A stretch of 64,000 bases of DNA, from contig DASYSS010000030.1 of the NCBI GenBank assembly GCA_036003045.1, forward strand, positions 1 through 64,000, in the 5' to 3' direction. This document shows, one piece after another, positions 36,102 through 44,389 of the stretch. A model generated the notes under the pieces. That model was not told the DNA's origin. It ran no database searches and saw only the letters and a program-made list of their open reading frames with translations. Position 1 is the stretch's first letter. Every line of letters begins with the position of its first letter. This DNA comes from Gemmatimonadaceae bacterium. GTDB taxonomy: Bacteria > Gemmatimonadota > Gemmatimonadetes > Gemmatimonadales > Gemmatimonadaceae. Position numbers and translations under genes: made by a program.

Positions 36102-37856
36102 TTACGGCGGCAGGACTTGTGGCTGGATTCGAATTTCCCAGGGCGTCGTTTTCGAGGGAACTACGGTGTGCGTCGCCGAAGTCGGCACGACGAATGGATC
36201 CGCGGCGAGTGGATTCACTGTGTAACCCAGATCCGCGAGACTGCCGACGGTGATCGCGCTGAGCGGCATCGCGCCGTGGTTGACGAAACCCGTCATCAAC
36301 TCCGGCCCGAAGATCGACTCGCGCCAGTGCGCATCGGCCGTTCCAGGAATCATGTCGTTCTCCAGCGGGACTGAGTTGGCGCAAACGGCCGAGCCGCCGT
36401 CGTCGACACATCCTTGGCGCGCGCGAGGGCCGGCGAACGCCGAGGTCACGGTGCCGCCGGCGAGAAGCAGGCCTTTCGTGTCCCAGATCGTGCCAAACCC
36501 GACGGTGTGCAGCATCTCGTGCGTGATCACGTCTTGCAGAATCCCCTCGGACGCCAATCCCGCGAGATCGTCGGCGTCGAACAGCATCGCCCCAACCGAC
36601 GGGAAGAATGCTGGCGCATTGCGCAGGAGACACGGTCCCGAACCCGCGAGAATGCCGCCCGGACCGTCGATGGACGCGACCGACGCGAAGACGACGATGC
36701 CGTGAATCGTTTCGTCGAGCGTCGGAAGTCCGGGAACGCCACACGCGGCGGACACGGACAAGCCGCTGAGCGTTTGATCGGGAATCGATCCGACGATCAC
36801 CGCGCTGATTCGCGCCGCCGCGTTCGTGAAGAGCGCTTTCTGCGCGTCGGTCATGTCGGGACCAAAGAAGCGCACGTCGATGTGAAAGGCGGATTGCACG
36901 ACCGCGGTGACGTCCGCGCTGAGCGTCGCCGTGGACGCGTGGACGATTTGCGGCAGGGTAGTTCGTCCGAGAGTCCATCCGGCGAGCATGACGATTCCGC
37001 CGGCGTCGCTGGAGATTGTGTTCGCGCCCAGCGATCCGCCGCCTCCCGTCACCGTGAGCGTGAGCTGCTGATCGCCGACCGCGTTTCCGAACCGGTCCGT
37101 CAATCGCAGCCGAACGGGCGCGAGGAGCGCGCCGGCGAGCGCGGCCGGCGGCGCGCTGTCCACTCTCGTCAGAGCCACCGGATCGGCTGGGAGCACGTTC
37201 GCGATGAACGTGACCGTCGCGGGACCCGATCGCAGAGTCAGGCCGTCTTGTCCGACGACGGTGCCGAGTATCCAGCCGGTGACGTTGACCACGCCGCCGG
37301 CGTCGGCCGTCGCGGACGGCGGCGCGTTTCCGGCGGTCGCGCTCAACTCGACCGCGGCGCCGCCCACAGGATTCTCGAACGCGTCGGTCACGCGTGCTGA
37401 AATCGCCGCGGCGGGCTCGCCGGCCCGTCCGCTCAGCGCGATCGGTGTGATCGGCGCGATATGTGCTGCCGGCCCGGCGACGCCCGTCGCTGTGATGATG
37501 AGCGGCGCGACGCCGGTCACCGACACGGTGATCGTGTTCGCGCCGGCGCGCGGCCCGAGCGTCCAGGTCCCGATCGACGTGTTCGAGCTCGACGTGCGGC
37601 CCGGCGTACCCGAGATCTTTCCGCCGCCGGACGACACGCTCACCGAGAACTTGACGTCGGCGATCGCCGAACCGGATGCGTCGTACACGACGAACTGCGG
37701 CGCTGCCCCGAGCGTTGTTCCGGCGGGTGCGGCTTGTCCGTCGCCCGAGACCACACGGACCCCCACGGGTTTCACAGTCGGACCGGTTGCATCGTGACAA
37801 GCGGCCGACCAAACGAGCAGCGCCAAAGCTGCTCGCGATGCACACGACAACTTCAC
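36102..37856 (-). CDS. Ig-like lipoprotein with leishmanolysin-type (M8) metalloprotease domain
   Basis: The 584-residue protein has a signal peptide ending in WSAACHD, a likely lipobox. Residues ~28-320 contain three Ig-like/invasin repeats, each with an SSGGGKISG- or TVTGGGGSLG-type turn and a GWTLG-like ending. Residues ~325-575 are a zinc protease: HEMLHTVGFGTIW gives His446, Glu447 and His450, and DAHWRESIFGPELMTG supplies His510 in the spacing seen in leishmanolysin. The GTG at 37856 has GAGG five bases upstream, and no in-frame ATG is near. It is probably a surface-tethered protease. It converges with the propeller gene 11 bases away. Confidence 0.82.
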   Translation of the reverse strand: MKLSCASRAALALLVWSAACHDATGPTVKPVGVRVVSGDGQAAPAGTTLGAAPQFVVYDASGSAIADVKFSVSVSSGGGKISGTPGRTSSSNTSIGTWTLGPRAGANTITVSVTGVAPLIITATGVAGPAAHIAPITPIALSGRAGEPAAAISARVTDAFENPVGGAAVELSATAGNAPPSATADAGGVVNVTGWILGTVVGQDGLTLRSGPATVTFIANVLPADPVALTRVDSAPPAALAGALLAPVRLRLTDRFGNAVGDQQLTLTVTGGGGSLGANTISSDAGGIVMLAGWTLGRTTLPQIVHASTATLSADVTAVVQSAFHIDVRFFGPDMTDAQKALFTNAAARISAVIVGSIPDQTLSGLSVSAACGVPGLPTLDETIHGIVVFASVASIDGPGGILAGSGPCLLRNAPAFFPSVGAMLFDADDLAGLASEGILQDVITHEMLHTVGFGTIWDTKGLLLAGGTVTSAFAGPRARQGCVDDGGSAVCANSVPLENDMIPGTADAHWRESIFGPELMTGFVNHGAMPLSAITVGSLADLGYTVNPLAADPFVVPTSATHTVVPSKTTPWEIRIQPQVLPP

Positions 37857-37932
37857 TGAGACCTCGAGAACGACTGGAAGGCGATACTGGTATTACGGCG
37901 TCGGCGCGCCCGAGTGGACAGAGCGCGCATCG

Positions 37933-39303
37933 TCACAATAGCGTGCCGCGCAGTACGAGCAAAGCGACGTTGAAGTAGATCACCAAGCCCGTGACGTCCA
38001 CCAATGTCGCGACGAAGGGCGCCGATGCGCTCGCCGGGTCGAACCCGAGCCGGCGGAGGATGAACGGCAGCATCGAGCCGGCGAGCGATCCGAAGCACAC
38101 GATGCCCACCAGCGCCAGCGCCACGGTCAGCGCGACCAGCACGTGGTGCGGCCCATAGTTGTAAAAGCCGAGCGCCTGCCACAGCGAGATCCGCCCGAAA
38201 CCGATCACGCCGAGGATGCCTCCCAACATGAGCCCCGTCGGCAACTCGCGCACGGCGATGCGCCACCAATCGCGCAGTCTGATTTCGCCGAGCGCCATCG
38301 CGCGAATGATGAGCGACGTCGCCTGCGATCCCGAGTTGCCGCCGGAGCTCATCACGAGCGGGATGAACATCGCCAATAGCGCCGCGCGTTCGATCTCGTG
38401 CTGAAAGTTCTGCATCGCGGTGGCGGTCAGCATCTCGGACAAGAAGAGCGCGCAGAGCCACGGCGCGCGCTTACGGAGCATGTGTCCGAAGCCGATATCC
38501 ATGTATGGCCGGTCGAGGGCCTGCATACCGCCGAACTTCTGAACGTCTTCCGTCTGCTCCCGCACGATCGCGTCGATCACGTCGTCCACCGTGACGATGC
38601 CGAGGACGTGCTCGCCCTCGTCGACGACGGGAATGGCGAGCAGGTTGTACTTGGCGATGACGCGAGCGACTTCTTCGCGGTCGGTGTGCGGCGAGACCGT
38701 CAATGGAGCGCGGCGATAGCCGGCGTGCAGGACGGTCGACGCGGGGTCGGCGACCATCAACTGACGCAACGACACCACACCCACCAGCCGGTCCTCGTGA
38801 TCCAGGAGGTAGGCGACGTACACCGTCTCCTTTTGCAGGGCGACTTTCCGGATGTAGTCGAGTGTCTGCGCCACGCTCCAATCGGCCGGCACGGTCATGA
38901 CCTCCGTCGTCATGATGCCGCCGGCGGTGTCGGGCTTGTAGTTGAGCAGCAGCTTGAGCGTGTGCCGCGTGTCGGGGTCGAGCTTGTCGAGCAGCGGCTT
39001 CCGCGCCGTCGCGGGCAAACCGCGCACGAGGTCCGCCTGCTGGTCCGCCGACATCGCCTCGATGAGCGCCGCCGCTGCTCCCGGCTCCATCGATTGAATG
39101 ATCGCGTATCGCCCTTCGAGCTCGGGCTCGTCGAATACCTGCACCGCGAGATCGAAGGGCATGGCGGCGACGACTTGCGCCGCCGCGGCGGGAATGAGAT
39201 CCCGCAATGCTTCGGCGATGTCGGCCGGACGCATGCCGGCCAGCGTTTCGGCCAACTCGGCGGGGTCGCCCTGCAGGAGGTACAGCAGTTCGGCGTTGGG
39301 CAT
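37933..39303 (-). CDS. mgtE: MgtE family magnesium transporter
   Basis: The 456-residue protein has the MgtE N-domain (residues ~5-135 with PADIAEAL and AAALIEAMSADQQADLV) and paired CBS domains (~140-260, DWSVAQTLDYIRK and VDDVIDAIVRE). A five-helix membrane domain follows, with the pore signature PLVMSSGGNSGSQATSLIIR. It gates Mg2+ entry by cytosolic Mg2+ binding between the CBS and N domains. It has the usual family length. The gene lies 44 bases after the VOC gene on the same strand; no M-box riboswitch fits in the gap. It may be read through from the aroF promoter. Confidence 0.95.
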   Translation of the reverse strand: MPNAELLYLLQGDPAELAETLAGMRPADIAEALRDLIPAAAAQVVAAMPFDLAVQVFDEPELEGRYAIIQSMEPGAAAALIEAMSADQQADLVRGLPATARKPLLDKLDPDTRHTLKLLLNYKPDTAGGIMTTEVMTVPADWSVAQTLDYIRKVALQKETVYVAYLLDHEDRLVGVVSLRQLMVADPASTVLHAGYRRAPLTVSPHTDREEVARVIAKYNLLAIPVVDEGEHVLGIVTVDDVIDAIVREQTEDVQKFGGMQALDRPYMDIGFGHMLRKRAPWLCALFLSEMLTATAMQNFQHEIERAALLAMFIPLVMSSGGNSGSQATSLIIRAMALGEIRLRDWWRIAVRELPTGLMLGGILGVIGFGRISLWQALGFYNYGPHHVLVALTVALALVGIVCFGSLAGSMLPFILRRLGFDPASASAPFVATLVDVTGLVIYFNVALLVLRGTLL

Positions 39304-39347
39304 GGTGGCCGGGGCTGGCCTGACTGGCCGTTGTGTTTAAAGAATGT

Positions 39348-40130
39348 TTATGGCGGACTCGCGCCGGGCTTCGGCGATTGCAGCGCGAATGCGCCGCCCT
39401 GCGGATCGCGCGCCATCGCGATCCAGTCGCCGTTCGGCACTTCCATCGGACCATTGACGATAGCACCGCCAAGGCGCGTCACGGCCGCCGCGGCGGGGTT
39501 CACGTCAGAGACCGCGATGTAGGATAGCCAGCGTGGCGGCGTGGCGTCGCCCTGGCGGTTGTACAAACCGCCGTACGACCGCCCCTTCTGGCCAAACATG
39601 AAGTACGTCCCCATGGCGCCCATGTCGAACTCGGAGGTCTTCTCCCAGTTGAACAGCGGGCTATAAAACGCGAACGCGGCGTTGTAGTCGGTGGTCGGGA
39701 GCTCGTGCCAGGAGAATTCGCCGCGACTCGGACCTCCGTTCGGCGAGCGGCCGGGGCGGTCCGGTTCGTAGATGCCGATCGTCGCCCCCTGGGGATCGGC
39801 CAGCAGTGCCCAGCCGCCCACCCCCGGCACCTCGGCCGGGCCGGCGCGAACCTGTCCGCCAAGACTCGTCGCCTGCCGCGCCGTCGCGTCCACGTCGTAC
39901 ACGTAGACATAGGGCGTCCAGTGCGGATTGCCGGCTCGATCGACTTGCGTAGGATCGACGGCCACGATGCCGCCGACCGTCGCCCCGCCGGCCTCGATGA
40001 TCCGGTAGGTATTCGACAACTCTGATGGCCGCACGGACCACGGCGCAACCTGCTTGTAGAACGATTCGGCGGCGCCCGGATCGGTCGTCGCCAGTTCGTG
40101 CCAGACGAACCAGCCTTGGGGGATCGGCAT
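39348..40130 (-). CDS. VOC/glyoxalase-fold protein with two domains
   Basis: The 260-residue protein is a tandem of two vicinal-oxygen-chelate modules. The first starts FVWHELATTDPGAAESFY, the second FSWHELPTTDYNAAFAFY. Each has the beta-alpha-beta pattern ending in DPQGA or ARDPQGGAFAL. Such two-domain VOC proteins (27-kDa antigen Cfp30B-like) have unknown substrates; the WHEL histidines may bind metal. The ATG at 40130 begins the first module. It sits between tyrA (28 bases upstream) and mgtE and may belong to the same transcript without a clear metabolic link. Confidence 0.85.
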   Translation of the reverse strand: MPIPQGWFVWHELATTDPGAAESFYKQVAPWSVRPSELSNTYRIIEAGGATVGGIVAVDPTQVDRAGNPHWTPYVYVYDVDATARQATSLGGQVRAGPAEVPGVGGWALLADPQGATIGIYEPDRPGRSPNGGPSRGEFSWHELPTTDYNAAFAFYSPLFNWEKTSEFDMGAMGTYFMFGQKGRSYGGLYNRQGDATPPRWLSYIAVSDVNPAAAAVTRLGGAIVNGPMEVPNGDWIAMARDPQGGAFALQSPKPGASPP

Positions 40131-40158
40131 CGGCGCTCCCGGTGGCGGCGTCCTCGCG

Positions 40159-40992
40159 CTAGGCCTCGAACCAGGCGCGGGCCGCGGCAAATTTGGTGTG
40201 CAGCTCGCCGGCGTCGGCGCGCGACAGCAAACGCCTGAAGCTTGCCACCTCGCGTTCCGCGGCCGCAAGCGCGGCCTCGATCGCGGCCGCATTCTCGACG
40301 GCGATCGCCGACCACATCTCGGGCGAGCTGCCCGCGAGCCGAGTGATGTCACGGCCGCCGGGGCCGAGCTCGTCTCGCTCGACGCCCGCCTCGCCCAACG
40401 CCAGCGCCAGCGCGGCCGACACCAGATGCGGCAGATGGCTCGTCCACGCGAGCGTCTGGTCGTGTGCCGACGCCTCGATCGTCATCGGGTGCGCGTCGAG
40501 CTCTCTCCAGAACGCGTCTGCGCGGGCGACGAGCTCGGCGGGCGTGGACTCCGGTGCCGACAAATACACGCGCGCGCCCGCAAAAAGTCCCCTCCGCGCC
40601 GCGGGCCAGCCGGATCGATGATCGCCGGCCATGGGGTGCGACCCGACGAATCGCCTCGAGAGTCCAAGCGCGTCAGCCTCGGCGACGATTCGCCCCTTCG
40701 TGCTCCCGACGTCCGTGATCAGCGTCGCCCGGTGATTCGACCGAGCGAGAGTCCGGAGGATGTCCACGGCCGCGTCGACCGGTGTCGCTATGACAACCAC
40801 GTCCGCGCGCGACGCGGTCAGGGACGCGTCGAGCTTACGCGATACGACGCCGCTGCTCAGCGCCTCATCCAACGACGCGGCGCTCGGGTCGTACGCTTCG
40901 ACTTCTACTCCTCTCGCCGCGAGATCCTTGGCGATCGAGCCGCCGATCAGCCCGAGTCCGACGACGGCCACGCGCTCGAACGCAGCGCTCAC
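40159..40992 (-). CDS. tyrA: prephenate dehydrogenase
   Basis: The 277-residue protein has the NAD-binding Rossmann start VAVVGLGLIGGSIAKDL and VVIATPVDAAVDIL, then TDVGSTKGRIV and FVGSHPMAGDHRSG, all hallmarks of TyrA, and the helical dimer domain. It converts prephenate to 4-hydroxyphenylpyruvate for tyrosine synthesis. The GTG at 40992 overlaps the chorismate mutase stop in GTGA, so the two are coupled. There is no ACT domain, so feedback control would have to act elsewhere; the Tyr-rich leader upstream of aroF is the likely control. Confidence 0.93.
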   Translation of the reverse strand: MSAAFERVAVVGLGLIGGSIAKDLAARGVEVEAYDPSAASLDEALSSGVVSRKLDASLTASRADVVVIATPVDAAVDILRTLARSNHRATLITDVGSTKGRIVAEADALGLSRRFVGSHPMAGDHRSGWPAARRGLFAGARVYLSAPESTPAELVARADAFWRELDAHPMTIEASAHDQTLAWTSHLPHLVSAALALALGEAGVERDELGPGGRDITRLAGSSPEMWSAIAVENAAAIEAALAAAEREVASFRRLLSRADAGELHTKFAAARAWFEA

Positions 40993-41318
40993 TTGCGCTC
41001 CGGCTTCCCGGCGCGCGCGCGGATGTCGCTCTCCTCCTGCGCGCGCCGCGACATGCCAACAATCTGCCAGAAGACCTCTCGCACCGGCTCGGTGGGGAGC
41101 CCGGCCTCGCGCGCGACGGTGGTCACGCGACGAATCACAGCGGCCTCGCGCGTCGGGTCGAGGATCGGCAGCTCGGCGATGCGCTTCAATTCGGCGATGC
41201 GCTGCCCGAGGCGCAGACGGCGCGCGAGCAGCTCGACGAGATCGTTGTCGATCGACTCGATCTCCTGCCGGCACTGCGACAGCTCTTGCAGCGCGAGTGC
41301 TTTCGATGGTTCCGTCAT
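40989..41318 (-). CDS. AroQ-class chorismate mutase
   Basis: The 109-residue, all-helical protein has the AroQ pattern: [21 protein letters not shown] first helix (here [20 protein letters not shown]), [20 protein letters not shown] and a C-terminal [15 protein letters not shown]. The conserved Arg and Lys residues that bind chorismate are present. It makes prephenate for TyrA. Its ATG overlaps the aroF stop (ATGA), and its stop overlaps the tyrA start (GTGA). This gives a tightly coupled DAHP synthase, chorismate mutase, prephenate dehydrogenase set, though the first enzyme lies several steps earlier in the pathway. Confidence 0.9.
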   Translation of the reverse strand: MTEPSKALALQELSQCRQEIESIDNDLVELLARRLRLGQRIAELKRIAELPILDPTREAAVIRRVTTVAREAGLPTEPVREVFWQIVGMSRRAQEESDIRARAGKPERK

Positions 41319-42370
41319 GCGACGGCCCGTCCTGGCGTCAACGATTCGAGGCGGCGGCCCGCCGCCGACGCGAACGCGCCGAGCGACCGCATCATCTGGG
41401 CGAACGCCTGCGGCGCGAGCGACTGATCGCCGTCGGAGAGCGCGTGTTCGGGATCCGGGTGGACTTCGACGATGAGACCGTCGGCGCCCGCGGCGATCGC
41501 CGCGAACGCGAGCGGCGCGACGAGCGAGGCGTCGCCGCCGGCATGACTCGGATCGACGATCACGGGAAGATGCGACTCGCGCTTCAGCACCGGGATCGCC
41601 GCGACGTCGAGCGTGTTGCGCGTCGCCGTCTCGAACGTGCGGATGCCGCGCTCGCACAAGACGACGTCGTGGTTGCCGTTCGCCATGATGTATTCCGCGG
41701 CCATCAACAGTTCCTTGATGGTCGCCGACAGTCCGCGCTTGAGCAGCACCGGACGCCGCACGCGGCCCAGCTCGGCGAGGAGCGCGAAGTTCTGCATGTT
41801 GCGCGCGCCCACCTGCATCATGTCGGCGTGCTCGGCGACGAGATCCACCTGGCGGGTGTCCATCACCTCGGTCACCACGGGCAGCCCGGTCTCGGCGCGG
41901 ACTTCCGCCAGCAGTTTCAACGCCTCGACGCCGAGCCCCTGGAACGCGTAGGGCGACGTCCGCGGCTTGTAGGCGCCGCCACGCAGCATCGTCGCCCCGG
42001 CCTTCGCCACGGTGCGCGCTGTGTCGACGAGCATCTGGCGGCTCTCCACGGAACACGGGCCGGCGACCACGGTCAGCGTATTTCCGCCGAAGCTCGCCTG
42101 CGCCTCGCGTCCGCCGACGCGAACGATGGTCCGCTCGGCCGCAAACTCGCGCGACGCGAGCTTGTACGGCTTGAGCACCGGCGTGACGGACTCGACGCCT
42201 GGCAGCGAGCGAAGCGGTACCTCGGCGAGGAGTGACTCGTCGCCGATGCAGCCGATGATCGTGCGCTGCTCGCCACGCGACAGATGCGTGCGCATACCGG
42301 CGGCCTCGATGCGCTCGCGAATGTGGTCGATTTCGGCGTCGGTGACATTGGGCTTCGTGATGATGATCAT
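41315..42370 (-). CDS. aroF: 3-deoxy-7-phosphoheptulonate (DAHP) synthase, type I beta
   Basis: The 351-residue protein has an N-terminal ferredoxin-like regulatory domain (residues 1-75) and a TIM-barrel catalytic domain with [43 protein letters not shown] and [11 protein letters not shown]. It commits carbon from PEP and erythrose 4-phosphate to aromatic synthesis. The N-terminal domain is like that of the Thermotoga enzyme, which binds Tyr. Upstream are, in order, a promoter, a Tyr-rich leader peptide and an intrinsic terminator, so the whole unit seems to be attenuated. The next gene overlaps its stop. Confidence 0.95.
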   Translation of the reverse strand: MIIITKPNVTDAEIDHIRERIEAAGMRTHLSRGEQRTIIGCIGDESLLAEVPLRSLPGVESVTPVLKPYKLASREFAAERTIVRVGGREAQASFGGNTLTVVAGPCSVESRQMLVDTARTVAKAGATMLRGGAYKPRTSPYAFQGLGVEALKLLAEVRAETGLPVVTEVMDTRQVDLVAEHADMMQVGARNMQNFALLAELGRVRRPVLLKRGLSATIKELLMAAEYIMANGNHDVVLCERGIRTFETATRNTLDVAAIPVLKRESHLPVIVDPSHAGGDASLVAPLAFAAIAAGADGLIVEVHPDPEHALSDGDQSLAPQAFAQMMRSLGAFASAAGRRLESLTPGRAVA

Positions 42371-42401
42371 GACGGTTTCTAGTCGTGCGTCAGGGGGGCA
42401 G

Positions 42402-42435
42402 AAAATAAAAGCGACCCGTGTCGTTCACGGGTCGC
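42402..42435 (-). terminator. intrinsic terminator of the aroF leader (attenuator)
   Basis: On the minus strand GCGACCCGTG and CACGGGTCGC form a perfect 10-bp stem around a 5-base loop (AACGA), followed at once by TTTTATTTT. It lies after the leader peptide stop and 32 bases before the aroF ATG. The 3' arm GGGTCGC can instead pair with a second GCGACCC inside the leader peptide (plus-strand 42497-42503), which would prevent the terminator from forming. Confidence 0.88.
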
Positions 42436-42464
42436 TGGGGTTGGTTCGCGGTAGTGCTGCTCTG

Positions 42465-42542
42465 CTAGCGCGTACTACTCCACCCACGGCCCGTTTGGGT
42501 CGCGTAGTAGTAAAAGTAGACGTACGCCGCTGGGCGAATCAT
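42465..42542 (-). CDS. Tyr-rich leader peptide of the aroF operon
   Basis: The 25-codon frame starts at the ATG 42540-42542 and stops at TAG 42465-42467. Residues 7-13 read Y-V-Y-F-Y-Y-Y, so five Tyr and one Phe codons lie within seven positions; a single Trp follows at residue 21. It has no function as a protein: ribosome stalling at these codons when charged tRNA-Tyr (or tRNA-Phe) is scarce should decide the folding of the RNA up to the terminator 30 bases later. There is no Shine-Dalgarno; the promoter predicts that transcription begins at or next to the ATG. The match between codons and the tyrosine pathway downstream is the main evidence. Confidence 0.88.
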   Translation of the reverse strand: MIRPAAYVYFYYYATQTGRGWSSTR

Positions 42543-42549
42543 GGACGGT

Positions 42550-42578
42550 AGAGTACGGGGCGCGGGGACGGGTGTCAA
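42550..42578 (-). promoter_or_regulatory. promoter of the aroF leader, predicted leaderless
   Basis: On the minus strand TTGACA (42573-42578) is followed after exactly 17 bases by TACTCT (42550-42555). Seven bases separate the -10 box from the leader ATG, so the start site should fall on or beside the A of the ATG. Confidence 0.7.
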
Positions 42579-42598
42579 GGAAGGGCAACTGACAACTA

Positions 42599-42850
42599 CC
42601 AAACTGCGCAGCTGACGACGGTCGCAACTGCCGAACGGCGCACCTGACCTACGGCGCGTACTCCCCAACGTCGCGAACTGCGCGACTGCCAACCCGCGCA
42701 GCAGGTCATTCCGGCGGCATAGCTTTCGCGCCGTTCGGCCGTCGCGCCTCCGCGCCGTTCGGCCGTCGCGCCCTTCGCGCAGTTGGGGAGCAGCGCCCCT
42801 CATCAGGTGCGTCGTTCGGCAGTTGCGACCGTCGTCAGCTGCGAAGTTGG
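42599..42850. repeat. long imperfect palindrome between tolC and the aroF promoter
   Basis: The left arm (42599-42647) contains CAGCTGACGACGGTCGC and AACTGCCGAACG; the right arm (42803-42850) is its reverse complement with only a few differences over 48 positions. Further inside, CTCCCCAAC (42661-42669) mirrors GTTGGGGAG (42782-42790). The centre holds a tandem direct repeat of 24 bases (42727-42750 and 42751-42772, unit starting CGCGCCGTTCGGCCGTC). The right arm ends four bases before the tolC stop codon. No protein-coding frame is credible. This accounts for nearly all of the 313-base gap. Confidence 0.75.
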
Positions 42851-42854
42851 CCGT

Positions 42855-44354
42855 TCACCGGCCCCTCTCATCTGACAACTCCTGCTTCGTCGCGAAGTCG
42901 TACAGCGTCGCCCGTCGCAGGTGGTAGTACGCGTTCCAGTAGCTTCTCAACGCCTGAATGTGCGCGATGAGCGAGTTGTCTTTGTCGGATTGCGCGTTGT
43001 ACAGATCGGTGTTGCTGATCTTGCCCGTGGTGTAGCGGTTTCGGGCGACCTCGAACTGCTTGATCGAGACGGTGTCCGCCTTGGCCGCCAAGACGACGTT
43101 GCGCTGCGCTTGCTGTAGTTGAAGTACCGAGAAGCGCGCGTCTTCGGCGATCTGGTCGCGCCGCGTCTTGTTGTTCGCCGCGACTCGGCGGTCGTCGGCC
43201 TTCGCGGCTTGAACGTCGGAACGCCCGGCTCCCCACTGCACCATCGGCATCGCGACGCCGAGCGTGAACGACTGCCGGCCCAGCGGGCTCTGATAGGCCG
43301 CGCCGAGGCCGGACGCGGTCTGGTTGAATCCGACCGTGGCCTGAATGCTCGCGCTGAACCCGTTGTTCAGCCGCGCCTGCGTGATCTCACGCTTCACGAC
43401 GACTTCGTCGAGCTGCGACTGCTCGACGAGGCTTGCGTTCTTGAGCGCCTCCTTGATGGCCAGATCAGCATCAGCCTCGATGGTCGGGATCGAGTCCGGC
43501 GGCACGATGGTGAGCGCCTGCTCCGCCGGATAGTTGAGCATGCGGCGCAGCGCGGCCTCGGCGCGGTCGCGGGCGAGATTGGCGTCGTCGACGGACGCTC
43601 TCGCGCGGAGCAACGCGAGCTCGCTCTTGAGCAGGTCGTTCTCGCCGATCTTGCCGACCTCGTACCGGCCTTTGTTGAGCGTGTAGAGGGTGTCGTTGAC
43701 GGCGACGTTGGCCATCGCGTTCGCCATCGTCATCTGCTGCGTGTAGAGATTGAAGAACGCGTCGGCGATGTTGCCGGCGACGTCTTCACGGGCCTCGAGG
43801 TACGACCGCTCGGCCACGCTCGCTCCGAGTGACTGGATTCGCTCGTTCCACACGATGTCGCGCGGCTTGAACAAATCCTGCTGGAGCGAGAGCACGACCG
43901 GCGACGTTGACCAGGCCTTGTTGTAGCTCGTGCCGAATTCGTCGATGCGGCTCACCGCCGATCCGACGGTGATCGTTCCGCCGGTGAGCGGAATCGCCTG
44001 GCTGAAGCCCAGCAGCATCGACGACTGGTTCTGCGACTGTCCCACGAACGCGGTCGAGCCGTCCGGCGCAGTGATCGAGTTGATGCCGTGGTTGAGGTTC
44101 GCCGCGTTGCCGCTCAGGAACAGCTGGGGGCGAAGGCGTGCGTTGAACGCGTCGTTACGGTAGCGGGCGACGTCGCGTGAGGCGCGCGCCTGCTCGGCCT
44201 GATCGCCGCGCTGCTGTCCCATCGCGATCGCGTCGGCGAGGGTAATCGGCTTCGCGGCGGCGCCCGGCGTGTTTTGGGCGCCTGCGGCCGGCGTGTTTTG
44301 GGCGCCTGCGGCCGGAGCGAGCGCAGCGAGAAGGACGAGCGTCGAGAGTCGCAT
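42855..44354 (-). CDS. TolC-family outer-membrane efflux protein
   Basis: The 499-residue protein has a signal peptide (LVLLAALAPAAGAQ) and two repeated halves of long helices with short beta strands, as in TolC/OprM: LADAIAMGQQRGD near the start, RMLNYPAEQALTIVPPDSIP at the middle and YTTGKISNTDLYNAQSDKDNSLIAHIQALRSYWNAYY near the end (split here for reading). It forms the outer-membrane channel for the MacA/MacB-like genes upstream. The first mature residues contain an in-frame duplication of GAQNTPAA. ATG start at 44354, 35 bases after the permease stop. Confidence 0.87.
   Translation of the reverse strand: MRLSTLVLLAALAPAAGAQNTPAAGAQNTPGAAAKPITLADAIAMGQQRGDQAEQARASRDVARYRNDAFNARLRPQLFLSGNAANLNHGINSITAPDGSTAFVGQSQNQSSMLLGFSQAIPLTGGTITVGSAVSRIDEFGTSYNKAWSTSPVVLSLQQDLFKPRDIVWNERIQSLGASVAERSYLEAREDVAGNIADAFFNLYTQQMTMANAMANVAVNDTLYTLNKGRYEVGKIGENDLLKSELALLRARASVDDANLARDRAEAALRRMLNYPAEQALTIVPPDSIPTIEADADLAIKEALKNASLVEQSQLDEVVVKREITQARLNNGFSASIQATVGFNQTASGLGAAYQSPLGRQSFTLGVAMPMVQWGAGRSDVQAAKADDRRVAANNKTRRDQIAEDARFSVLQLQQAQRNVVLAAKADTVSIKQFEVARNRYTTGKISNTDLYNAQSDKDNSLIAHIQALRSYWNAYYHLRRATLYDFATKQELSDERGR
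44266..44313. repeat. 24-bp perfect tandem duplication in the tolC-like gene
   Basis: The 24-base unit 44266-44289 is repeated exactly at 44290-44313. It is in frame and doubles an eight-residue segment (GAQNTPAA-type) just after the signal peptide cleavage site. This looks like recent replication slippage in a tolerant linker. Confidence 0.85.
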
Positions 44355-44389
44355 GGGTGGGGGCAGCTGGGAGCCGCGAACGGCTCGTA

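Noticed and set aside
39304..39347. M-box riboswitch upstream of mgtE
   Set aside because: Only 44 bases separate it from the preceding gene, too short for the roughly 160-base M-box, and no motif is present.
42465..42803. 112-residue reading of the leader peptide frame
   Set aside because: The upstream part runs through the palindrome. The promoter places the transcript start at the internal ATG (42542), so only the 25-codon peptide is kept.
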